From a virus, in the IMG/VR virus record IMGVR_UViG_3300044824_000336, positions 1-26,482 of that record: a stretch of DNA of 26,482 bases, one strand, 5' to 3'. The notes under the pieces were generated by a model. That model saw nothing but the letters and a program-made list of their open reading frames with translations. It did no database searches and was not told the origin of the DNA. Shown here piece after piece: positions 1 to 6,783 of the stretch (the stretch's first letter is position 1; every line of letters begins with the position of its first letter). The position numbers and the translations under genes are program-made.

Positions 1-2460
1 ATGTCAAAAGAGTTAATTGTTTCGGCGAATCGCCATGAAACCCGCGTGGCGGTCCTCGAAGACGATCAGGTAGTCGAAGTCTATTATCAGCGCGAACAAG
101 AATATTCGCTGGCCGGCAGTATTCATAAAGGCCGCGTCACGCGCGTGCTTCCCGGCATGCAGTCGGCCTTCGTGGATATCGGCCTCGACCGCGATGCCTT
201 CCTGTATGTATCGGACTTCTTCGAGGACAACGACGAGTACGACAAGATTGTGACCAGCGTCGAAGAGAAGGTCCTCAAGATGGAAAAAGGATCGGCTGCC
301 CCGCCCCCCCTCGCCGCCGCCTCAACAGACGCCCCGCCAGACGCGCTGCCCGCGCCGTCCGCCGAACCGCCGGCCGCTCCTGCTGCCGCCGCTCAACCAG
401 CGGCGCCCGCTCCGCTGGCAGCCCCCGGCCAGTTTGCGCGGCGCGACGATGATCGCGACCGCCGCGGGGGCCGCCGCTCCCGCCGCCGCCGCCCCAAGGG
501 CCGCGGCTTGCCCGAATCCAAGTATTTCTCGCCCGGGCCGCACAGCCCGGCCGTCCCGCCGCCCGCGCCCGAGCAAGCGGCAGAAGCGGAGCCGGAGACG
601 CCGGAAGATACGGCGGAAGATATCATGGTGCTCCCCGGTGAGTCGCTCGCCAAATACCGTGGCGAAGCGCCCCACGAACCCGAATTCCAGTCCGCCGGGA
701 TCCAGGAACGCGAAGAGTCCGCCGCCCCCGAGAATCCCGACACCTCCGCCGCCTCTGCCATCCCCGAATTTGCCGGGACCACCGCGCTTGTGGAAGCCGC
801 TGAGATCCCCGAAGCGGCCACCACCCCGGAGCCGAGCTTAGGTGGGGCAGGCGATTTCGCCTGCCGTCCCGAAACCCCCGAAGCATCCGAAATTGCCGAG
901 CCGGCCGAATCCGCCGAAATTCCGGAAGCCATCGCATCCGCCGGCTCGCCCGAATCCTCCGCGGACGCCGAGCCGGACTCCGAGCAGTCCTCCTCCGCCG
1001 AGCCTGTCGACGAAGATCAGCTAGGTCCCGAGCCCGCCCGCATCCCCACCAGCCTCACCGCCACGCTCCGCGAGCAGGGCGGACGTTACCCGCACCGCGT
1101 CTCCCGCCGCATGCGCCGCCGCGGCCGCCCCGATGGCGCCGATCCCCAGCCGGTGGGGCAGGCGCTTCCGCCTGCCGTCCGGAAACAGGAACTCCGGCCC
1201 CCCGATACCCGTCAGGTGGCCCGGCCGGAACCCGCCCGCGCCGAGAAGTCCGCCGCCGCGCCCTCTATCAGCGACCTGCTGCGTGAAGGCCAGGAAATCA
1301 TCGTCCAAATCGCTAAGGAACCCCTCGGCCAAAAAGGCGCGCGCATCACTTCCCACATCGCCCTGCCCGGCCGATTCCTGGTCTACATGCCAACCGTCGA
1401 CCACATCGGCGTCTCCCGCAAAATCCCCTCCGACGAAGAGCGCCTCCGCCTGAAGCGCGTGCTGCAAGCCAACCGCACCGGCATCCCCGGCGGCTACATC
1501 GTCCGCACCGCCGGCGACGGCCGCACCGAAGAAGAACTCCGCGCCGACATGCTCTTCCTCTACAATCTCTGGCTGGACATGCGCCAGAAAGCCGAGAAGC
1601 GGCCCGCCCCCGCGCTCATCCACCACGATCTGGACGTCGTCGAGCGCATCCTGCGCGACCAGCTCACCGCCTCGTTCAAGAGTATCTGGGTCGATAACGA
1701 AGAAGTCTACGAGAACGTGCTGGCCTTCGTGCAGCGCTTCCAGCCCGCGCTGGTCGCCCGCGTCAGGCTGTATACCCGCAACACGCCCATCTTCGACGAG
1801 TACGGCATCACCGCGGAACTCGAAAAGGCCCTGCGCCCGAAAGTGTGGCTCAAGACCGGCGGCCATATCGTCATCAATCAAACCGAAGCCCTGGTGGCCA
1901 TCGACGTCAACACCGGCAAATACGTGGGCAAATCCAACCGCCTCGAAGACACCATCGTCAAAACCAATACCGACGCCATCAAGGAAATCGTGCGCCAGAT
2001 CCGCCTGCGCGACTTAGGCGGCATCATCGTGGTCGATTTCATCGATATGGATGAACGCAAGAACCGCCAGAAAGTGATGCAGGTTCTGGAAGAGGCCATG
2101 CGCGCCGATCGCGCTCCTTACAAGATTCTGCAGTTCAACGATTTCGGATTGGTGGCCATCACCCGCAAGCGCGTCAAGCAGAGCCTCGAGCGCACCTTGT
2201 GCGTGCCCTGCCCAAATTGCGAAGGCTCGGGCTACGTGAAGAGCGTGCAGACCGTGATCGGCGAAATCCTGGTGGAAGCCCAAAAGATCGCCCGGGCCGT
2301 GGAAGGCAACGAGGTGATGCTGCGCGTCAACCCCGAAGTCGCCAAGGTGCTGAAGTCCAACCAGAATTCGTACCTGCAGGAGGTCGAAGAGATCCTCGGG
2401 CGTACCGTGCTGGTGAAGAGCGACCCACTGTTGCACCAGGAGAAATTCGACTTGGCATAA
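1..2460 (+). CDS. rng: Ribonuclease E/G family endoribonuclease
   Basis: Single-strand-specific endoribonuclease of the RNase E/G family, acting in rRNA maturation and mRNA decay in the cytoplasm. The 819-residue frame starts with ATG at the first base of the window, so its promoter and ribosome binding site are not visible. An S1-type RNA-binding domain starts near residue 35. It is interrupted at about residue 97 by a long Pro/Ala/Glu/Arg-rich low-complexity stretch and resumes at about 421 (SISDLLREGQEIIVQI). The catalytic DNase I-like part carries the expected metal ligands: D635 in VAIDVNTGK, and D679 with D682 in VDFIDMDE. The zinc-link CPNC is at C737-C740, which in RNase E joins protomers. 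The C-terminus is short, as in RNase G, with no degradosome scaffold tail; the disordered part sits inside the S1 domain instead. The symbol could equally be rne; the family call is secure. Confidence 0.95.
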   Translation: MSKELIVSANRHETRVAVLEDDQVVEVYYQREQEYSLAGSIHKGRVTRVLPGMQSAFVDIGLDRDAFLYVSDFFEDNDEYDKIVTSVEEKVLKMEKGSAAPPPLAAASTDAPPDALPAPSAEPPAAPAAAAQPAAPAPLAAPGQFARRDDDRDRRGGRRSRRRRPKGRGLPESKYFSPGPHSPAVPPPAPEQAAEAEPETPEDTAEDIMVLPGESLAKYRGEAPHEPEFQSAGIQEREESAAPENPDTSAASAIPEFAGTTALVEAAEIPEAATTPEPSLGGAGDFACRPETPEASEIAEPAESAEIPEAIASAGSPESSADAEPDSEQSSSAEPVDEDQLGPEPARIPTSLTATLREQGGRYPHRVSRRMRRRGRPDGADPQPVGQALPPAVRKQELRPPDTRQVARPEPARAEKSAAAPSISDLLREGQEIIVQIAKEPLGQKGARITSHIALPGRFLVYMPTVDHIGVSRKIPSDEERLRLKRVLQANRTGIPGGYIVRTAGDGRTEEELRADMLFLYNLWLDMRQKAEKRPAPALIHHDLDVVERILRDQLTASFKSIWVDNEEVYENVLAFVQRFQPALVARVRLYTRNTPIFDEYGITAELEKALRPKVWLKTGGHIVINQTEALVAIDVNTGKYVGKSNRLEDTIVKTNTDAIKEIVRQIRLRDLGGIIVVDFIDMDERKNRQKVMQVLEEAMRADRAPYKILQFNDFGLVAITRKRVKQSLERTLCVPCPNCEGSGYVKSVQTVIGEILVEAQKIARAVEGNEVMLRVNPEVAKVLKSNQNSYLQEVEEILGRTVLVKSDPLLHQEKFDLA
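842..869. repeat. Palindromic repeat inside the RNase E/G gene, copy 1
   Basis: A 28-nt unit whose core GGCAGGCGATTTCGCCTGCC folds into a perfect 9-bp stem. It begins at the second base of a codon and is read as GGAGDFACRP. It matches the copy at 1153-1180 in 26 of 28 positions. It lies in the low-complexity insert, where extra residues are probably tolerated. Confidence 0.85.
1153..1180. repeat. Palindromic repeat inside the RNase E/G gene, copy 2
   Basis: Second copy of the 28-nt palindrome, core GGCAGGCGCTTCCGCCTGCC with an 8-bp stem and CTTC loop. Here it begins at the first base of a codon and is read as VGQALPPAVR. The same DNA therefore gives an unrelated peptide from that of the first copy, which shows that the DNA and not the protein is the repeated item. 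Confidence 0.85.
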
Positions 2461-2594
2461 GCGGGGCAGCCCTCCAGCGGCGTTTCAGAAAAGGCTTGCC
2501 TCGGTGCGACGCGGGCAGCCCGTAAGTGGCGGCTTTGATGCGCTTCGTCGTTGCGCTTCACGCCGCTGGTTCTGCCGGAAGCGGGGCCGCCCTC
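2461..2594. repeat. Short GC-rich repeat pair after the RNase gene
   Basis: Directly after the RNase E/G stop, GCGGGGCAGCCCTC (2461-2474) recurs as GCGGGGCCGCCCTC (2581-2594), 13 of 14 identical. A weaker relative, GCGGGCAGCCC, is at about 2510-2520. The stretch holds no convincing gene and no clear terminator with a U-run. It may be another dispersed repeat family or the damaged 5' part of the group II intron that follows. Confidence 0.4.
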
Positions 2595-2660
2595 ACTGCG
2601 TCCGAGGAGGCGGAAGATCCCTAACCCGCATTTTTCATCGATATTTGATGGTGATGACGT

Positions 2661-2704
2661 GGCGCGCGCACTCGTGCGTGCCGCGTCGGTACTCATGCCG
2701 ACGC
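2661..2704. repeat. Tandem hairpin repeat (CACTCGTG family), copy 1
   Basis: Two adjacent hairpins. Bases 2661-2682 form a stem around an ACTC loop (arms GGCGCGCGC and GTGCGTGCC, with G-T wobbles). Bases 2683-2704 form a 9-bp stem around CTCA (arms GCGTCGGTA and TGCCGACGC). The same two-hairpin layout occurs at 17671-17726, which supports a REP-like dispersed element. Confidence 0.7.
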
Positions 2705-2797
2705 CCGCTCCCGACAGACTGTCCGGAACCCACCAGGGTGTCGAGACGAGTCTGGCGGCACGGCCTGCGCAAGGACCTGCACGATAAGACGTACCCA

Positions 2798-2819
2798 CCG
2801 GGGTACCCTCTGGGTCCGG
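2798..2819. repeat. Hairpin repeat B (CCGGGGTNCCC), copy 1
   Basis: A 22-nt palindromic unit, arm CCGGGGTACCC, loop TCT, then GGGTCCGG. Variable stem positions 8 and 18 are A and T. It lies within the RT remnant, where intact relatives have a shorter link between KTY and the basic MIPKPGGG block. Confidence 0.75.
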
Positions 2820-3031
2820 GGAAGCGGAAGATGATTTCCCAGCCGGGCGGCGGAGAGCCTGCGCGGGGTATCCCGACGGTACGCGAGCAGGTGGCGCAAA
2901 CCGCGGCGCAGGCTGATTTTGGAACCGATCGGGGAAGCGGACTTGGAGCCGAGTGCTGAGGGCTACCGGCCGCGGAGGAGGGCACCGGATGCGATGCGGA
3001 AAGTCGCTGAACGGCCCTGCGCATCCCGCTC

Positions 3032-3053
3032 CCGGGGTCCCCTTTGGGGGCGG
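3032..3053. repeat. Hairpin repeat B, copy 2
   Basis: A 22-nt unit, arm CCGGGGTCCCC, loop TTT, then GGGGGCGG. Variable stem positions 8 and 18 are C and G. It interrupts the intron RT remnant just after the RKVAE block and is followed at once by the CAGCCACCCCTGG motif. Confidence 0.7.
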
Positions 3054-3059
3054 CCCCTG

Positions 3060-3072
3060 CAGCCACCCCTGG
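3060..3072 (-). repeat. CCAGGGGTGGCTG motif next to repeat B
   Basis: CAGCCACCCCTGG on the + strand, the exact reverse complement of 13224-13236. Both occurrences stand close downstream of a repeat B hairpin, so the two motifs may be parts of one composite repeat. Confidence 0.55.
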
Positions 3073-3897
3073 ATCCGGTGCCGCCTCTGCCGATCAATCA
3101 ACGATCCTCCGCGGGACCCACCTGCATCCGCGCCGCGTGCGGTAGGGTGTCAAGGTATTTCGACCAATCCGCGTCCCCGCTATCCGTATATCCCGCAGGC
3201 CGCAGCAGCGACGGTTCCCGGGCGGCCCGGATCATGATCGCGGTACGCCGCAAGGCGGGGGGCGGTCAGTCCAGGGCGCACCTGTAGATGCACCGGATGT
3301 GGAAGGGCTTTCGGCAGACCCGGCGGGAAGCGCCGTTTCGGGCGCGGATCGGGAACTCCGCGGAGGACTTCGGGATCCTCAGTCGCGGCCAGGCGAAAGA
3401 GGCACGGGAGTGGACGAGTCGGGTGCTGGAGCGGCGGGCGCGGACTCTAAACGAAAAGCAGACGAGCCTGCGGAATGCCTGGCAGGCGCGATTCGATTTT
3501 CGGGGATATCCATGCGGACCGCCTATCCATCCGCGCGGCGGCGGCAGGTATATCGGATACCGCCCGTCGCAGCAGAGCGTGCGCCGGATCCAGCAGAAGG
3601 GGGGAGAACGGCTGGATCGTCGGCACGGGGCACCCTGGGAGGCAGTTCGTCAAAAGCTACATCCAAAGTTACCTGGCTGGCGGCAGTACTTCCGCGTAGG
3701 GAGCCCGCGCAAGGCGTATCGGGCAGTCGCTGCGTACGTTAAGATCGTGTGACGAGTTTCCGGAGCAGGCGGCACCCGGTGTCCTTGTAAGGCATTCGCC
3801 AGTTCGCTGCGGAACGAGTGTAGGGACCCTTGGGGGTGTTTCGGCTCCCAGGGCTCCGGGCCGCGCGTACGGGAGTCCCCGATGCAGCCAGTCGGCA

Positions 3898-3997
3898 AGC
3901 CGGATGCCTGCAATGGGCCCGTCCGGTTTGATGCGCGGGGATGCGAAACGGGGCGGCGCTTCGGCGTCAGCACGCGCGCCCATCCTCGACTCTACCT
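3898..3997 (+). ncRNA. Degenerate group II intron domain V and 3' end
   Basis: Bases 3898-3930 read AGCCGGA ... TCCGGTTT around a degenerate upper stem with a GCAA-containing loop. This fits the lower helix and overall 33-34 nt layout of group II intron domain V, and it lies at the expected distance after the maturase C-terminus. The following stretch ends with CTCGACTCTACCT near 3997, a plausible 3' boundary for this type of intron. The upper helix pairs poorly, so the ribozyme is probably dead. The 5' end of the intron was not found. Confidence 0.6.
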
Positions 3998-4010
3998 GGG
4001 TAAGCCGCGA

Positions 4011-6767
4011 TCAAGCCCCCATAAACAGGCCGAGTCCGGGCCAGGGCGACAGCGGTAACCCGTAGCCGATCAGGCAGCATTGGTCCAGCGCGAACAGCAC
4101 CAGGGACCCCATCTTCAGCCCTTTCGCGAAGCGTGACTCTTTTGCCCACGGTGACATGTAGTTTCCGATGCCCACCAGATGCGCGCTATTCGCCGGCGCA
4201 AAGCCCAATTGCACCGGCAGGTCGATCGAACTAACGGCCTTGTCCAGATCGCAGTCGCCCGTGTAGGTGAAGTTCTCAGTCTTGAAGCAGTTGAGGTTCG
4301 CTGGAGACCATTGCGCCGGCAAGTTGATCGCACAAGTGAGCGGAGCATCGTTTGTGTCCGGCGGATAGAGCACTTCGAACTGCGCATTCGCGTGTGTCTG
4401 CCGCACGAAGGCCATGATCGCAGCGGTGAACTGGCCGATCAGTCCAGGCAGAAACGCCGATTCCTGCGGGTATGGCGTGGGGTCGTTGCTCGGGTCGGTA
4501 AACACGTGCATGGGTTGCCCGTACTGCGACTGAAACGCGGCCGTCGTATAGGCGTCATAGAAGGGCATGCCCCCGTTGGCGATCGGCGTCCAATTGCCAT
4601 TGGCCGGATCCGCTGGCGGGCAGAAGTACCACCACTGCACCTCGCCGAATTGCAGATACGGCTGCACGCCGGCTGCAGCCATCACGTTTGCCATGTCGAG
4701 GTAGACTTGCTGCCAGTACGCCAGACTCGCCGGCGAGAAATTCGTCTGCAAAGCCGGCGTGTTCACACGGCATGGGCTGCCGTCCGGATAACACTGGGCG
4801 ATGCCGGCCGCCGCCGACGGATCTCCATTCCCCAGTTCCGTGCTGAACGAAGCCGTCACCTGGATGCCGTAGCTACTGAGCGCCGTGTAGAAGCTCTGGC
4901 TCCAGTCGCGCGCCGCCCGATTAATTCGCGGCGTGGCGGTCAAATCGGTAAGCCAGTTGCCATCCACGCCGCCCACCAGCGCTCCGCTAGTCTGCGTCTG
5001 CAGAGTCGTACTGCCGCCTACATCGGCGGAAAGCGTGAGTCCATTGCCGGCGCTGCCCATGACGCGTGCGTTGATCGTGAGCACGCCATCGTTCGCCTGC
5101 GCCCACGCGCCGGTGGCCCCTTCGTTGATAAGTAGCGTGAACGCCTGCGCCAGGCTTGAGGGTGTGTCGCCGATCAGGTTCAAGTGCGTGAAGACAGTCG
5201 GTCCCAGCGATACTTGGGTCGTCTTGCCGAACTCCGGCGTGCCCGAAAACGCGATCGTCCCGCTGGCGTACTGTTGCCCCGCGCAAGCCAGCTCGTAGAA
5301 CCATAGCGCGCCCGCATAGTGATTGGCCCTGCCCGTGAATCCCAGCGCCTGGATCAGCCACGCGGTCCGCTCCGGCGCCAGGGCCTGCGAGTGCAGCGTG
5401 TCCCAGTCGGTCGCCAGCGTCGTTTGCGGGTCCGCCAGGAAAGCGGGCTGATCGCCGGTCGGAATCGCAATTTCCAGGAAATCGAAATAGAGCGCAGATC
5501 CCGCGTCTCCCGTATGTGTGATCGTGACGGTGTGCTGAGTCCCCCCTGCCATTGTTCCCAAGTCCCATCGCACCAGGACATCTTCGCCCGGAAGCGCCAG
5601 TGTCAACGTCTGTACCGGATTCTGGTCCACTTGAACCGATACCTGCGCGGCGGCGGGGAATCTTCGCGTCCCTAGGTTCAGAACATGGTTTTGCGGCGAT
5701 CGGTAGGAATAGCTTACGCTCGCGCCTGGCGTGGTTGCGTAACTGATCGACCCGCCCGAGTAGTTACCCAGAGCTTTAGTCCACTGACCTGTGTAGCTGA
5801 TTGCAACGTCATCGTCTTCTACGCGCCAGCTTCCCAGGCCCGCCACTTGGTAGTCGCGGTTCGAGGCGTTGACCGTCCAGTTCGAGACCGCCACCGCAAA
5901 CTCGCAGCGCGCGAAATTGCGCGGCTGCAGGTCGGCGGCCCACGTCCAGCGCATTTTGCGCACCGCATTCATGGGTACGGGCACCGTGGCGCCGGTGTGA
6001 TCGAGCCCGCTGATCGAGCTGAAGTCCAGGTTGATCTGCCACTGGCTCGGCGATACACCACCGCTGAAAAGTTGCCATCCCGGCTGCCAGCTCTCCGTCG
6101 CCGTTCTGGGCGGTGCGCTATAAACGTTCGCATAAACGCCAATCCGGTTGCCGTTCGCCCCGGTGCCGCTATTGGCGAGCGTCAACGCGATGGCCGCGCC
6201 CTTCGCGGACGCCTGCATGGTTTGTGAGAACGTGTTGATGCTGTTGGCAAGCGCTGCCGCGGCCGATTCCAACGTGTCGACGCCGTATAGTTGATAGGTG
6301 TAGTGCTCTTGATCCCACGCCAGCTCGATATAGTCGCCGCCCGCCGCCGCGCCTTGCAGCTCGAAAGTCGCTGACGCCGGCGTATAACTTCCGGCCACCG
6401 GTGTCGCATGCCCCATCAATGGAATTCTGTAGAGCTGCTCGCCCGTTCCGGGATCGGCCCACACGCGGAGATAGGGCCAGTCCACTGTCGGATACAGCGC
6501 CGAATCGATCGCAATGCAGTTCGCGCGGGTCTCCTGGTAACAAAGCTGCAGCCCGCTCAAATCGCCGTCCGGCAAATTGCGGAACACCGGATGCTCGAAA
6601 ACGTTGTCGCGATTCCATTCGACGACAACCCAGTCGGACTGAGTGCGCCAGCAGCCCGAAATGGTGAAACCGTTCGGACTAGTCGCGCTCAGTGCCGCCA
6701 CTGCCGAGGGCTGATAGAAGTAGCACTGCAAGTCTTGGTTGGGAGTAAGCTTCTGAAGCGTGGACAT
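4011..6767 (-). CDS. Tail-tip/fiber protein with putative TIM-barrel hydrolase domain
   Basis: 918-residue last gene of the head-tail operon. The N-terminal half is beta-rich: a Trp-rich module (about 30-250), then a carbohydrate-binding-like module (about 310-440) opening with SWRVEDDDVAISYTGQW. The C-terminal half (about 470-918) has the look of a glycoside-hydrolase TIM barrel, with E709 in FGEVQWWYF and E831 in CFKTENFTY as candidate acid/base and nucleophile. It starts with ATG 16 nt after the hub gene and would be translated from the same message. Large tail-tip proteins of GTAs and siphoviruses can carry such barrels to work on surface glycans. The barrel assignment is inference from motifs; the position at the tail-gene end is clear. 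The stop lies only about 14 nt from the intron remnant's end. Confidence 0.65.
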   Translation of the reverse strand: MSTLQKLTPNQDLQCYFYQPSAVAALSATSPNGFTISGCWRTQSDWVVVEWNRDNVFEHPVFRNLPDGDLSGLQLCYQETRANCIAIDSALYPTVDWPYLRVWADPGTGEQLYRIPLMGHATPVAGSYTPASATFELQGAAAGGDYIELAWDQEHYTYQLYGVDTLESAAAALANSINTFSQTMQASAKGAAIALTLANSGTGANGNRIGVYANVYSAPPRTATESWQPGWQLFSGGVSPSQWQINLDFSSISGLDHTGATVPVPMNAVRKMRWTWAADLQPRNFARCEFAVAVSNWTVNASNRDYQVAGLGSWRVEDDDVAISYTGQWTKALGNYSGGSISYATTPGASVSYSYRSPQNHVLNLGTRRFPAAAQVSVQVDQNPVQTLTLALPGEDVLVRWDLGTMAGGTQHTVTITHTGDAGSALYFDFLEIAIPTGDQPAFLADPQTTLATDWDTLHSQALAPERTAWLIQALGFTGRANHYAGALWFYELACAGQQYASGTIAFSGTPEFGKTTQVSLGPTVFTHLNLIGDTPSSLAQAFTLLINEGATGAWAQANDGVLTINARVMGSAGNGLTLSADVGGSTTLQTQTSGALVGGVDGNWLTDLTATPRINRAARDWSQSFYTALSSYGIQVTASFSTELGNGDPSAAAGIAQCYPDGSPCRVNTPALQTNFSPASLAYWQQVYLDMANVMAAAGVQPYLQFGEVQWWYFCPPADPANGNWTPIANGGMPFYDAYTTAAFQSQYGQPMHVFTDPSNDPTPYPQESAFLPGLIGQFTAAIMAFVRQTHANAQFEVLYPPDTNDAPLTCAINLPAQWSPANLNCFKTENFTYTGDCDLDKAVSSIDLPVQLGFAPANSAHLVGIGNYMSPWAKESRFAKGLKMGSLVLFALDQCCLIGYGLPLSPWPGLGLFMGA

Positions 6768-6783
6768 GCGTTTGGCCGTCTGG

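Larger units (their letters stand above)
2735..3850 (+). pseudogene. ltrA: Decayed group II intron reverse transcriptase/maturase
   Basis: Remnant of a group II intron-encoded protein, split over several frames. Recognisable pieces in order: KDLHDKTY near 2770; MISQPGGGE then GIPTVREQVAQTAA (about 2830-2908), the usual N-terminal RT block; a frameshift, then LILEPIGEADLEPSAEGYRP (about 2913-2972); SRYFD near 3155, the remains of RT motif A; a TAG stop at 3285 where families have the Tyr of LYMHR; ILSRG, LNEKQTSLRNAW and FDFRGY in the open frame from 3288; and the maturase-domain stretch LPGWRQYFRVGSPRKAYRAV ending at 3752. A further frame (3791-3840) continues with GIRQFAAERV, a stop, then GPLGVFRL, matching the usual C-terminus. 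The catalytic YADD is SAED at 3357-3368. Hairpin repeats sit inside it at 2798 and 3032. It cannot be active; identification is from remembered family motifs. Confidence 0.85.

Noticed and set aside
1021-1881. 286-aa open frame on the minus strand opposite RNase E/G
   Set aside because: The GC-rich codon bias of the real + strand gene leaves long antisense frames; composition is Gly/Ala/Asp-biased with no motif.
2504-3752. Several + strand frames of 120-154 aa read as separate hypothetical genes
   Set aside because: Together they give group II intron RT/maturase blocks in order across frames; they are pieces of one broken gene.
4179-5135. 318-aa + strand frame within the tail-tip gene
   Set aside because: Arg/Val-rich shadow of the minus strand gene, no ribosome binding site and no motif.
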